Assembly (NCBI GenBank): GCA_036446455.1 | Contig: JAZFSZ010000072.1 | Coordinates: 1 to 38,731, forward strand | Source of the DNA: JAZFSZ01 sp036446455 | GTDB taxonomy: Bacteria > Pseudomonadota > Gammaproteobacteria > Acidiferrobacterales > JAJDNE01 | Direction: 5' to 3' | DNA: 38,731 nucleotides | In this document: positions 17,915-26,860 of the stretch, piece by piece | Layout: every line of letters begins with the position of its first letter | Position numbering within the stretch: position 1 is the first letter of the stretch | Position numbers and translations under genes: made by a program | The notes under the pieces: model-generated | Databases searched by the model: none | What the model was told of the DNA's origin: nothing | Seen by the model: only the letters and a program-made list of their open reading frames with translations

Positions 17915-20134
17915 CTACTTGCTGACTATGGCTCTGGGTAGAGTCCAGTCAGGTAATTCGGGTAACGGTTCACCAAAATATTTCCCCTGAAAGAAGTCGA
18001 TACCCATCTTCTTCAGCAGCCTCAGAGTTGCCTTACTCTCAATATTTTCTGCAACCGTTTGTTTCCCCAGCGCCTTTGCGACTTGTACGATGGACCGGAC
18101 CATGACCTGGTCCACCTTGTCTTTCCTGATATCTGCGATGAATGATCCACTGATCTTGATGAAATCAATCGGCAGATTCTTGATGTAACTATAAGAACTG
18201 AATCCGGTGCCGAAATCATCCAATGCGAACCGACAGCCGACATTTTTCAGGGACTGAATCAGACTGCTAGCCCGGTCCATATAGCGCACGGCAATTTGTT
18301 CAGTAACCTCAAATACAACCGACTCTCCACTCAGCTTGTTCTCCTCCAGACCCTCGACAATGCGAACGGCCAGAGCTTGATCTTCAAAAACATGTCCGGA
18401 AAGATTGATCCAGAAGCAAATATTTCGTCCCTGTGATATATGGCCTGCCAATATCTGCAAGGCTTCTTTGATTACCCAATAATCGATCTCGACCATCATA
18501 CCGAAGCGTTCGGCTGCGGGAAAAAATGCACCAGGTCCGACCAGCTTTCCTTCCTGGTCCGGCATGCGCAGTAACACCTCATAAAATTCGGTATTATCAT
18601 CGTCCTCGCCCACTATGGGCTGGAAATACAAAACAAATTCATCACTATCGATTGCATCCCGTATACGCTGCGACCAGCCGATATCCGCCACCAGACTCTT
18701 TTTGCTGTACTCGCTCACCTCAAACATGTGATAACGATTGCGGCCACGCGATTTCGCCTGAAAACAGGCTATGTCCGCCTGGGACAACAACTGATGAATG
18801 TTGCATTGGGCACTATTGACCATGGTAATGCCAATACTGCAGTAGATGTTGAACGAATGACCATCCTCAACAAAACGCATGTCCTGCAGCACTTTCAGCA
18901 CACCTTTTGCAATACCAACTGCATCACTCTGATCAACATCGCGCGCCAGCACAATAAATTCATCGCCACCAAAACGGGCGACGATATCATGCTCGCGCAT
19001 ACGGCGATTGAGCGCCTCGGCCACCTGAATCAGCAGCCTGTCACCAGCAGCATGACCCACCGTATCATTGACGTACTTGAACTGATCAAGATCGATAAAC
19101 AGCAACGCTGTAGAAGCATCACTGTATCTGGTATCTTGAACTATCCCTTTCATTTCGCGCATGAAATATCCACGATTGACCAGGCCGGTTAGCGGATCGT
19201 GGTCCGCCATCTTGCGTAATACCTCGTCCCGCTCCTTCACCGCTTTCACCGTGCTATTAATCGCACGACCAATGGCAACAATTTCTTCATCGCCTACACT
19301 ATCCACCTGCACATCAGTCTCGCCACGCGCCAGACGCGCCAGCGGGATCTTGAGTTGCGTCAGCGGCGCCAGCGCCTTGTGCAGGTATCGTCTACCCACG
19401 TACGTGGAAACAAGTATCACCAGTGCAATTAATCCACTGCCAAGCCAAAGAACATCTCGCAACGACCTGGCGTAACGAGTGCGATCAAGACCGATGTCAA
19501 TGTAACCAATTACCTTGATGTGTTCCTGACCCGCTTTGTCAAGGTTGAATCCCATCAACCCGTCTTCCTGGATTGATTTCACCCATACCGGCGAGGTAAT
19601 ACGGTAAACCGATTCAATACTGTTTTCATCGACGAGATAGGGCTTCTGCCCGGTGCTGGTATCGTTTAATAGCCGAATTTCAGCCACTGACAGTTGCGGT
19701 AAGTCGATATTACGGCCAGCGTCATTTTTGTACGAGGCCAGAATCTTCTGATCTTTGACGCCAAAATACCGAACGTATGCGATTTCAGGCGAATTGCTGA
19801 TACGTTGCTTGATTCGCGTCAGGCTGTTGCTATTACGTGAAATAAAAATAGGCGTACCCAGTTCATCCAGCTCTGCCACCCATTCTTTGCCACGTTCATT
19901 AAGGTTTTGTTCAATGAGGTAATTGCTACTCCACCAGATACCAGAAACTGCGATCAGATAAATTATCGCGGTCGAAATATATTGAAAATACAGGAGTCGC
20001 TTGACCAGGCTGCTACGCTTATTGCCATTACCCAATCGTCGGCGCAGCGTACGGTAAACTTTCTTCACAGAAAGAAAGAGACTGGACCGCAGCTGATGCA
20101 GGATCACGACTGGTTTTTGTTTAGTCTGCGCCAT
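17915..20134 (-). CDS. Membrane GGDEF-EAL cyclic-di-GMP protein
   Basis: A 739-residue inner-membrane signalling protein. Two hydrophobic segments (about 47-70 and 228-247) flank a periplasmic sensor of roughly 160 residues. A HAMP-like stretch (APLTQLKIPLARLARGETDV) leads to a GGDEF domain with intact FGGDEF and, five residues before it, an RxxD inhibitory site (REHD). A C-terminal EAL domain follows with EVLLRM for the EAL motif, NLSG, DDFGTGFSSY and a QGKYFGEPLP end. Both activities look possible; which dominates cannot be told. It begins ten bases after the lipoprotein gene, so the two are co-transcribed and the lipoprotein may be its periplasmic sensor partner. Confidence 0.9.
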   Translation of the reverse strand: MAQTKQKPVVILHQLRSSLFLSVKKVYRTLRRRLGNGNKRSSLVKRLLYFQYISTAIIYLIAVSGIWWSSNYLIEQNLNERGKEWVAELDELGTPIFISRNSNSLTRIKQRISNSPEIAYVRYFGVKDQKILASYKNDAGRNIDLPQLSVAEIRLLNDTSTGQKPYLVDENSIESVYRITSPVWVKSIQEDGLMGFNLDKAGQEHIKVIGYIDIGLDRTRYARSLRDVLWLGSGLIALVILVSTYVGRRYLHKALAPLTQLKIPLARLARGETDVQVDSVGDEEIVAIGRAINSTVKAVKERDEVLRKMADHDPLTGLVNRGYFMREMKGIVQDTRYSDASTALLFIDLDQFKYVNDTVGHAAGDRLLIQVAEALNRRMREHDIVARFGGDEFIVLARDVDQSDAVGIAKGVLKVLQDMRFVEDGHSFNIYCSIGITMVNSAQCNIHQLLSQADIACFQAKSRGRNRYHMFEVSEYSKKSLVADIGWSQRIRDAIDSDEFVLYFQPIVGEDDDNTEFYEVLLRMPDQEGKLVGPGAFFPAAERFGMMVEIDYWVIKEALQILAGHISQGRNICFWINLSGHVFEDQALAVRIVEGLEENKLSGESVVFEVTEQIAVRYMDRASSLIQSLKNVGCRFALDDFGTGFSSYSYIKNLPIDFIKISGSFIADIRKDKVDQVMVRSIVQVAKALGKQTVAENIESKATLRLLKKMGIDFFQGKYFGEPLPELPDWTLPRAIVSK

Positions 20135-20144
20135 GTAAATTACA

Positions 20145-21101
20145 TTATTTCCTGTTACGCCTGTTTGTCAATCCGAGTTGAATAGCAACGACATCATTGA
20201 CCCTGAATTCCGCTCGCGTCAAGTGTGTGACGGCCGGCCCGGGTAATTCGCGTCTACCGGCCCCATCCTGTAATCGACGGTAAACCTGTTCTGCCACATC
20301 GTCGGGAACCGCCGCAACACTAACCAGTCCGCCTATCTGTAATAGTTGAGAACTGAACACCATTACCTGAATGCCGTTTTTGACACTGAATGACATCACA
20401 CTGTGAATCGCCTTACGGCTCAAAACCCGATTGTCGGGTAGCAGCCATAAGCCCTGGTACTTGCCCGCATTTTGTTTGTATGTGTAGACGAGTTCCTTGT
20501 CCGATCTCACTACGAGATGTTTTAACCGGATTCCATAACGCCGCGCATCCATTCGAGCTTTTATCAGCATCTGGTGGTGCGCCGGGCCAGTAATAGACAA
20601 CACGGTCTTCAGATTGGGAGCCAGTTGCTTCCATTTGCGGAACAGCCGATCCGGTGGCGGCACGGCACTCACGCCCTTACGGAAGGAAGCCACCAATCCA
20701 TATTGCCGGTAGTTAAACACCTGGCAAAATACCACTTGTTTGCCCTTTAACTGCTTGCTCAGACGAGATGCCCTGAGTCCAATCGTAACAATCTGCTTTC
20801 TGCCAGATTTATTCAGCAGTTCTATTATTCTGTTATCGTTTACGACATTACCCGTCAAATAATAAACTTGTGTGCGCTCTCCCAGTTTTTTCTTCAGTTG
20901 GTCTGCCACTTCTGTGAAAATTCTGGCATTACTGCTGCTAATAATAGCTACAGAGGCATCTGATACCGGTACTCTTAATGCGGTCGACAGGCAGCCTGAG
21001 AGTAACAATAGTGCCGCCAACACTGTGACCCATGCCAGCTGACGGACCAATCGGATCGACGCCGGCTTCGTACTAAAAACAAGTAATCTGAATGTTGGCA
21101 C
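20145..21101 (-). CDS. ABC_sub_bind-like periplasmic lipoprotein
   Basis: A 318-residue protein with an N-terminal membrane-targeting segment ending in a lipobox (LLLLSGC), so it should be an anchored lipoprotein. The mature part resembles the ABC transporter substrate-binding family PF04392: VAIISSSNARIFTEVADQLKKKL, QIVTIGLRAS, an NLKTVLSITGP block and a WLLPDNRVLS segment. The start is a GTG with AAGGGA upstream. No permease or ATPase gene is nearby. It precedes the GGDEF-EAL gene by ten bases, an arrangement that suggests ligand sensing for cyclic-di-GMP control rather than transport. The ligand is unknown. Confidence 0.7.
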   Translation of the reverse strand: MPTFRLLVFSTKPASIRLVRQLAWVTVLAALLLLSGCLSTALRVPVSDASVAIISSSNARIFTEVADQLKKKLGERTQVYYLTGNVVNDNRIIELLNKSGRKQIVTIGLRASRLSKQLKGKQVVFCQVFNYRQYGLVASFRKGVSAVPPPDRLFRKWKQLAPNLKTVLSITGPAHHQMLIKARMDARRYGIRLKHLVVRSDKELVYTYKQNAGKYQGLWLLPDNRVLSRKAIHSVMSFSVKNGIQVMVFSSQLLQIGGLVSVAAVPDDVAEQVYRRLQDGAGRRELPGPAVTHLTRAEFRVNDVVAIQLGLTNRRNRK

Positions 21102-21426
21102 AATCTATTCCCTTACTGGTAATTCCCTTATTGTCTTGCCAATATCCGTTAGAAGTTTGCGCCACAGGGCACTTGCCTGCCCCAGTTCGTTCCCTACCGG
21201 CGCTCAATAAATGTGGTCCGGCAAAGTTGATAAAGATAGCGTTAAACGCACATCCCATTCCAACGGTATAGTGCAGTATTCATGCCATAATCGAAACCAA
21301 ATGTAGGCCAGAAAACGGTAGTATTACCAATACCTTCTATCCGCTAGGGGCGGGCTATTAGACACTAACAGGACCTAACCGAAATCGCTGGATCCGGAGG
21401 GTCCGGAGAAAAGGTATAATCCCCGA
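21102..21426. other. Gene-free divergent region
   Basis: About 325 bases lie between the lipoprotein and the amidotransferase gene. TCCGGA-GGG-TCCGGA (21393-21407) is a repeated palindromic hexamer close to the amidotransferase start and might be an operator. TATAAT (21415-21420) lies too close to the start codon, and without a -35, to be called a promoter. Nothing else was recognised. Confidence 0.4.
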
Positions 21427-22128
21427 GTGAGCGAGATTCTCATTATCAGGCATGTGGCCCACGAAGGCCCCGGCTACCTGGCAGACTTCTTCAACAAGGA
21501 AGATATCGCCTATCGCGTATTTGCTCTTGATGCAGGCGAACCTTTATCCACATCGCTGGACGGCATTCAGGGACTAGTTTTCATGGGTGGGCCCATGAGC
21601 GCAAATGACAATCTGCCCTGGATTGAGCCGGCGCTGACCCTTATCCGAAACGCATTTGACAGTGATATACCGATGCTTGGACACTGCCTCGGCGGGCAAC
21701 TTATGGCCAAGGCACTGGGGGCCGCTATCAGCACCAACCCAGTACCGGAATACGGCTGGTTACCCGTGCGTGTCGCAGACAATGCACTGGCCCATGACTG
21801 GTTTGGTGATACCGCAAAGGAATTCGATGCCTTTCACTGGCACGGTGAAACGTTTGACCTGCCCGAAGGGGCTACCCATGTACTCGACAGCGCCCATTGT
21901 CGCAATCAGGCCTTTGTCTTTGGACGTAGCCTGGCCATGCAATTCCATATCGAGATGACAGCTGAACTGGCGCGCGACTGGGTCGGCCGTGCGGACAGCA
22001 AAATGCTTTCGCCCTCGGCTTCCATACAGAGTCACCACGACATCCTCAATGATCTCGACAACAAAATCACAATGCTGCAATCTAACGCTGACACTATATA
22101 CAAGCGTTGGCTACATGGCTTGCGTTAA
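21427..22128 (+). CDS. Class I glutamine amidotransferase-like protein
   Basis: A 233-residue stand-alone class I (triad) amidotransferase domain of the GuaA-like type. The nucleophile elbow is GHCLGGQ (Cys87), the oxyanion region VFMGGPMSAN (about 51-60), and the His-Glu pair is QFHIEM (His174, Glu176). Such free-standing proteins resemble the glutaminase half of GMP synthase, but the synthetase part is absent, and some relatives hydrolyse gamma-glutamyl amides. The start is a GTG at 21427. Twelve bases separate it from the ROK kinase gene, so the two share an operon. The substrate is unknown. Confidence 0.85.
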   Translation: MSEILIIRHVAHEGPGYLADFFNKEDIAYRVFALDAGEPLSTSLDGIQGLVFMGGPMSANDNLPWIEPALTLIRNAFDSDIPMLGHCLGGQLMAKALGAAISTNPVPEYGWLPVRVADNALAHDWFGDTAKEFDAFHWHGETFDLPEGATHVLDSAHCRNQAFVFGRSLAMQFHIEMTAELARDWVGRADSKMLSPSASIQSHHDILNDLDNKITMLQSNADTIYKRWLHGLR

Positions 22129-22140
22129 TACTTCCAGCAT

Positions 22141-23028
22141 ATGCCGACAAGAATAGGTATTGATCTCGGAGGCACCAAGACCGAAGGCATTGTGATTGAT
22201 GACCAGGGCACCATCCTTGCACGCAGGCGAAAATCCACACCGAGTAGCGAAGGTTATGCGGCTATACTTGATAATATCTGTCTGCTCATCAAGGAGCTTG
22301 AAATAGAAACCGGCACAGATGCAACGATCGGCATCGGCACGCCCGGCGCACTGTCATCCCGAACCGGGCTTCTGAAGAATTCGAATACCGTTTGTCTAAA
22401 CGGTAAACCATTAAAAACAGATCTGGAGAAAAATCTGAAGCGCCCTGTTCGGCTGGCTAATGATGCAAATTGTTTTGCCCTCAGTGAGGCCATTGATGGC
22501 GCCGGTAAGGATCACAATGTGGTTTTGGGTATCATTGTGGGTACCGGCGTCGGGGGTGGTATTGTTTTTAACAAGAAAGTACATGATGGCCCGCAACATA
22601 TTGCCGGTGAATGGGGCCACAATGTGCTCGAGCCTGACGGCCCACGTTGTTACTGCGGAAGAAACGGCTGCGTTGAGACATTCCTGTCCGGACCGGGTTT
22701 ACTGCGAGACTATCAACAACATGGTGGCAACACAGCAACCGATACCCGGTCTATCATCACTCTCGCTGCCAGCGGTGATTCATACGCAGAAGCATGCATA
22801 CGGCGGTATCTGGCGCGCTTTGGCAAAGCGTTGTCTGTTGTTATTAATATTCTCGATCCAGACGTCATTGTTCTTGGCGGTGGCATGTCCAATCTCGACC
22901 GGCTCTATTCGGATGGTAGCCAGGCAGTGGCCGAGCATGTTTTTAATGCAGAGTTACTGACACCCATTGTCCGTAATTGTCATGGTGACAGCGCCGGCGT
23001 CCGCGGCGCGGCCTGGCTCTGGCCCTAG
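22141..23028 (+). CDS. ROK-family sugar kinase (fructokinase-like)
   Basis: A 295-residue cytoplasmic kinase. The phosphate-1 motif IGIDLGGTKTEGIVID is at the start, NDANCFALSEA carries the catalytic Asp, and IVGTGVGGGIVFN the second phosphate loop. The ROK signature and zinc site are GEWGHN...CYCGRNGCVETFLSGPG. It is closest in pattern to Mak-type fructokinase and N-acetylglucosamine or N-acetylmannosamine kinases; sequence alone does not decide between them. No transporter or sugar pathway gene is adjacent. It is followed six bases later by the DnaJ-like gene. Confidence 0.88.
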   Translation: MPTRIGIDLGGTKTEGIVIDDQGTILARRRKSTPSSEGYAAILDNICLLIKELEIETGTDATIGIGTPGALSSRTGLLKNSNTVCLNGKPLKTDLEKNLKRPVRLANDANCFALSEAIDGAGKDHNVVLGIIVGTGVGGGIVFNKKVHDGPQHIAGEWGHNVLEPDGPRCYCGRNGCVETFLSGPGLLRDYQQHGGNTATDTRSIITLAASGDSYAEACIRRYLARFGKALSVVINILDPDVIVLGGGMSNLDRLYSDGSQAVAEHVFNAELLTPIVRNCHGDSAGVRGAAWLWP

Positions 23029-23034
23029 TGTGGA

Positions 23035-23655
23035 TTGCCCCTGTACTCTACACTTATCACCCCTTTACAACGGGACTTAAACACGAAATCGTCAATTAAC
23101 CCCGATGTCCTTAGTATCCTCAGGCGACTGCTTGAGGATTGTCCTATGGGCATGAGTGAGTACGGGCTCATTCAGAAGCTGCGCCTGAATGGATCGGTGG
23201 ATTTTATCGACAACGAATTCCGCGACAACCTGACCCTGTTTCAATCACACTTTCTGCTATTTCATCATCTCTACCAATTGCAAGCTCAGCTCTGGTCCAG
23301 ACAACGGGGAAACCTGGAGATCTCACCGCTTAATATCAGGCTATCAGATTACCATGATGGCGAAAAACACTTGCAACAACATGACGCATTGCGAAACTAC
23401 TATCTGGATATGGACAATCTCGACAACACAACACCAGAAGACATCGATAAAATGCTCGACAATTTCTGGCGACGTTATCTGAGTCCGGCAGAAAGAAAGT
23501 CTGCGCTGAGCCTGCTTGGCCTGAAAGACCCGGTTGACGATCACACCGTTAAACGAAGCTATCGCAAACTGGTAATGGAGCACCACCCGGATCGCGGTGG
23601 AGAAACAGAACGGCTGCAATCCCTGAACGAGGCAATTCGCGTTTTATTAAGTTAG
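23035..23655 (+). CDS. DnaJ-related protein with C-terminal J domain
   Basis: A 206-residue protein. The N-terminal part (about 1-120) fits the DNAJ_related N-terminal domain family, starting with LITPLQRDLNTKSS...MSEYGLIQKL. The C-terminal 50 residues are a J domain (ALSLLGLKDPVDDHTVKRSYRKL) with the HPD motif in EHHPDRGG. It lacks the Gly/Phe-rich and zinc-finger parts of true DnaJ, so it would recruit and stimulate a DnaK partner for a special client. The start is a TTG at 23035, six bases after the ROK gene; no ATG is available upstream of the domain. Confidence 0.85.
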   Translation: MPLYSTLITPLQRDLNTKSSINPDVLSILRRLLEDCPMGMSEYGLIQKLRLNGSVDFIDNEFRDNLTLFQSHFLLFHHLYQLQAQLWSRQRGNLEISPLNIRLSDYHDGEKHLQQHDALRNYYLDMDNLDNTTPEDIDKMLDNFWRRYLSPAERKSALSLLGLKDPVDDHTVKRSYRKLVMEHHPDRGGETERLQSLNEAIRVLLS

Positions 23656-24124
23656 CTCGGCCTCGATTTTAATCCCCTAGACATCGATTCCTTTCATACT
23701 GTCTCCGCGCACCAGTACGTGCGCCAGATTGCTGTAGATATTCAGCAACATAATTGGCGCTGACACGAAAATGACCGGTTGTCATCCAGATCGCGAGAGC
23801 CACGTCCAGGACTCACGGCCTTTGCCGATAGCGCCCACTGATATTCAAAATTCGGGTAACACCGGCTGCCGAAGAGCCTCTGAGTTACAAAAAAATCGCT
23901 TGTCAACTGCCGAATTATGCGGAATTTAACGCCGACCAGCTACAGATCAGCTTTGAATGGTTGGTTTGCTGTACCGGTTTATCATATTTGGGCGGTTTAT
24001 CCGCCTGAAATAGCGATAAATCCATAAAATATGAGTATTTTCAGAAGTCGGCATACCTATTGCAGGGATCCTACCCCTATATAGACATCGGTTGTCACCT
24101 GGAGCGACGAAACTGGGGTATTGG
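23656..24124. other. Gene-free stretch before the rhodanese gene
   Basis: About 470 bases after the DnaJ-like gene hold no reading frame with a ribosome-binding site or family resemblance. No clear terminator hairpin was seen behind the DnaJ-like gene. The right end runs into the 11-bp repeats at 24125-24156, so the promoter of the rhodanese gene probably lies in the last 100 bases. Confidence 0.45.
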
Positions 24125-24156
24125 CTATATATTGACTATATATTGACTATATATGA
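24125..24156. repeat. 11-bp direct repeats upstream of the rhodanese gene
   Basis: CTATATATTGA occurs twice in tandem (24125-24135, 24136-24146), and a third partial copy CTATATATGA follows (24147-24156). The period of 11 bases is one helical turn, as in the direct-repeat sites of several response regulators. The last copy ends 40 bases before the rhodanese ATG. Function is inferred. Confidence 0.65.
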
Positions 24157-24196
24157 GTCGCGTAACCGAAAAAATCTTATTATCGGGGATAGCATA

Positions 24197-25045
24197 ATGG
24201 ATAAATGGATAACCAACAGCCTACTGGTACTTGCACTGCTGTTAACCGCATCCACCGCAACAGCAAAAGACGACTTCCCGGGGCGCAAGGTTTTTCCCGA
24301 CATAAAAATAATGAGTCTGGATAAACTCAATCGAGACTTCAACAAAGTTATTGTAGTAGACGCCCGCACCCGATACGAATATGACACCATTCATGTCACC
24401 GGTTCCTACAACATCCTTGTATCCAAAACCAGCTTTGAAGACGAAGTAAGAGAACTGCGCCAACGCTCTACCAAACCGATCGTTTTTTATTGTAATGGCC
24501 ACACCTGCTTCAAATCCTACAAGGCCGCTCGCCGTGCCCAGAATGCCGGCGTAAAAAATGTTTATGCCTTTGATGCCGGTATTTTTGACTGGGCACGCGC
24601 TCATCCGGAAAAGGCGGTATTGCTGGGTCAAAGTCCTATTCGCATTAGCGATTTGATCAGCAAGAAAGACTTCAAAAAACGTCTGCTAAGTGCTGAGAAA
24701 TTCCAGCGCCGTGTGACACAGCCCAACGTGCTGGTGCTCGATGTTCGCAGCCGCCTTCAACGTGCTGGCGCTGGTCTGTTTCCGTTCGAGGAAAAGTTCG
24801 CCAGTCTCGATAACAGTGAAAAGCTGAACCGCTATATCAACGAGGCGCGCCGCAAAAATAAAACCGTGCTCGCCTACGACGCCGTGGGTAAACAAGTGCG
24901 CTGGTTTGAATACTATCTGCGCAAGAAAGGCATCAAGCGCTACTATTTCATGAAGGATGGCGCCAATGGTTATTTCTCCCTGTTGGCCAAACAGCAAAAC
25001 AGTTTCGATGTAAGTAAGACAGTTGCCAAAGCAGTCAAGAAATAG
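24197..25045 (+). CDS. Exported protein with two rhodanese-like domains
   Basis: A 282-residue protein with a signal peptide (hydrophobic residues about 7-19, cleavage after TATA near 23). Residues about 35-140 are a rhodanese domain with VVDARTRYEYDTIHVTGSYNI and the active loop FYCNGHTCFKSYKAA, so Cys99 could carry a persulfide. A second domain (about 160-270) keeps LDVRSR and the fold, but its loop is LAYDAVGKQVRW with Asp at the Cys position, so it is inactive for sulfur transfer. ATG at 24197 has CGGGGAT upstream; a longer frame from 24092 would bury the signal peptide. It probably handles sulfur or thiols in the periplasm. It is a single-gene unit with a strong terminator behind it. Confidence 0.8.
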   Translation: MDKWITNSLLVLALLLTASTATAKDDFPGRKVFPDIKIMSLDKLNRDFNKVIVVDARTRYEYDTIHVTGSYNILVSKTSFEDEVRELRQRSTKPIVFYCNGHTCFKSYKAARRAQNAGVKNVYAFDAGIFDWARAHPEKAVLLGQSPIRISDLISKKDFKKRLLSAEKFQRRVTQPNVLVLDVRSRLQRAGAGLFPFEEKFASLDNSEKLNRYINEARRKNKTVLAYDAVGKQVRWFEYYLRKKGIKRYYFMKDGANGYFSLLAKQQNSFDVSKTVAKAVKK

Positions 25046-25085
25046 GCGGATCGAATCTCCTCCCATCATCCTGTTGATGGACTCG

Positions 25086-25111
25086 GGGCGGCCAATTGGC
25101 CGCCCTTTTTT
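25086..25111 (+). terminator. Rho-independent terminator of the rhodanese gene
   Basis: GGGCGGCC-AATT-GGCCGCCC forms a perfect 8-bp GC-rich stem with a four-base loop and is followed by six T. It starts 40 bases after the stop codon of the rhodanese gene. Confidence 0.92.
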
Positions 25112-25257
25112 ATCTGTTGCATCCGCTGTGCTTCTCAGCCGGGCCGCTTCTTCGCCACTGACAAAGATTGGTAAATATTCTGCACTCAGGAATTATTTAC
25201 AGGAGACATTTCAAACAGTTGTTTTGCTGAGTCAAGATTGTGCCGGGTCTGCGCTCC

Positions 25258-25277
25258 ACACCCGGCCGGCCGGGTGT
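25258..25277. repeat. 20-bp perfect palindrome after prfC
   Basis: ACACCCGGCCGGCCGGGTGT is a perfect, very GC-rich palindrome, two bases past the prfC stop on the minus strand. It has no loop-forming spacer and no T-run on either strand, so it is not a standard terminator, though it could stall transcription or protect the 3' end. Confidence 0.6.
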
Positions 25278-25279
25278 AA

Positions 25280-26860
25280 TCAATGCTCGCGAGTAGCGAT
25301 AAAATTGATGCCTGGCCAGCGCTCAATGGTCAAATCGAGATTGACTTTGGTGGGTGCGAGATAGGTCAGCTTGCTACCACTGTCGAGAGCCAGATTGGCC
25401 TCGTTTTTCCTGCGAAACTCTTGCAAAATTTTCTCATCGTCGCAGAGAATCCAACGTGCCGTATTGACATTGACGTCTTCGTAAATACATTCAACGTTGT
25501 ATTCGTCCTTAAGGCGATAAGCCACTACGTCAAACTGCAACACACCCACGGCACCCAGTATCAAGTCATTTCTGGCAAGCGGCCGGAATACCTGGGTAGC
25601 GCCCTCTTCACTGAGTTGGTCCAGCCCCTTTTGCAGTGCTTTCATGCGTAACGGATCTTTCAGTATCACACGGCGGAACAGCTCCGGCGCAAAATTGGGG
25701 ATCCCGGTAAATTTAAGATCTTCGCCCTGGGTAAAGGTGTCACCGATCTTGATAGTACCGTGGTTGTACAGACCGATGATGTCACCCGAATACGCAAACT
25801 CAACACTTTCCCGGTCACGTGCCATAAAAGTGATGGCATTCGAAACCTGCACATCGCGGCCAATGCGGCCCTGGTACATTTTCATGCCTTTGGTGTACTT
25901 GCCGGAAGTAAGTCGCATAAAGGCGATACGGTCACGATGTTGCGGGTCCATGTTTGCCTGAATCTTGAAGATGAATCCCGTCATATTCTCTTCGTCCGCT
26001 TCTACCTGACGCTGTTTTGTCTCACGTGGGCGTGGCGACGGTGCATACTGCACGAAATCATCCAGCAACTCCTGCACACCGAAATTATTAATGGCGGATC
26101 CAAAAAATACCGGGGCCAACTCGCCTTCGTGATAGGCCTTCAAATCAAATTCATTGCTGGCGCCTTTGACAAGTTCAACCTCATCACGCAGTTCTTGCGC
26201 CTGCGAACCAATTCGCTTATCGAGCTCAGGATTGTTCAAGCCATCAATAACATCTCCTTCCTGGATCTTGCCGCCGTGGGTCGCACTGAAGAAATGAACG
26301 CTGTCATTGTGGAGATGATAAACACCTTTGAATCGCTTGCCACTGCCAATGGGCCATGTCACCGGCGCACAGCGTATTTTTAAAATATCCTCAATCTCAT
26401 CCAACAATTCGATAGGGTCGCGACTCTCGCGATCGAGCTTGTTTATAAAAGTCATAATGGGCGTATTGCGCATTCGGCACACATCCATCAGCTTGATGGT
26501 GCGGGGTTCAACGCCGCGGGCGCAGTCAATCACCATCAACGCGGAATCCACCGCCGTCAGGGTGCGGTAGGTATCTTCGGAAAAGTCTTCGTGGCCCGGT
26601 GTGTCCAGCAGATTGACGACACAATTATTGTACGGAAACTGCATTACCGACGAAGTCACAGAAATGCCACGTTGCTTTTCCAGCTCCATCCAGTCGGATG
26701 TGGCGTGGCGTGCGGCCTTGCGTCCCTTGATGGTACCCGCCAGTTGAATGGCACCACCAAACAACAACAACTTTTCGGTGAGCGTAGTCTTGCCGGCATC
26801 GGGATGGGAAATAATGGCGAAGGTTCGCCGCCGGGAAACTTCTTTGGCGATCTCTGACAT
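25280..26860 (-). CDS. prfC: Peptide chain release factor 3
   Basis: A 526-residue translational GTPase that recycles RF1/RF2 from the ribosome. The G domain shows SHPDAGKTTLTEKLL (G1), the RGISVTSSVMQF switch region, DTPGHEDFSED (G3) and NKLDRE (G4). The RF3-specific C-terminal domain (GAVGVLQFDVVAYRLKDEYNVE...) is complete. The start at 26860 gives the usual N-terminus (MSEIAKEVSRRRTFAIISHPDAG) and length; the frame is open upstream to 26935 but that part is low-complexity and Pro-rich. Confidence 0.96.
   Translation of the reverse strand: MSEIAKEVSRRRTFAIISHPDAGKTTLTEKLLLFGGAIQLAGTIKGRKAARHATSDWMELEKQRGISVTSSVMQFPYNNCVVNLLDTPGHEDFSEDTYRTLTAVDSALMVIDCARGVEPRTIKLMDVCRMRNTPIMTFINKLDRESRDPIELLDEIEDILKIRCAPVTWPIGSGKRFKGVYHLHNDSVHFFSATHGGKIQEGDVIDGLNNPELDKRIGSQAQELRDEVELVKGASNEFDLKAYHEGELAPVFFGSAINNFGVQELLDDFVQYAPSPRPRETKQRQVEADEENMTGFIFKIQANMDPQHRDRIAFMRLTSGKYTKGMKMYQGRIGRDVQVSNAITFMARDRESVEFAYSGDIIGLYNHGTIKIGDTFTQGEDLKFTGIPNFAPELFRRVILKDPLRMKALQKGLDQLSEEGATQVFRPLARNDLILGAVGVLQFDVVAYRLKDEYNVECIYEDVNVNTARWILCDDEKILQEFRRKNEANLALDSGSKLTYLAPTKVNLDLTIERWPGINFIATREH

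Noticed and set aside
24178..24183. TATTAT as a -10 box of the rhodanese gene
   Set aside because: Transcription from it would start at or after the ribosome-binding site, leaving no room for translation initiation.
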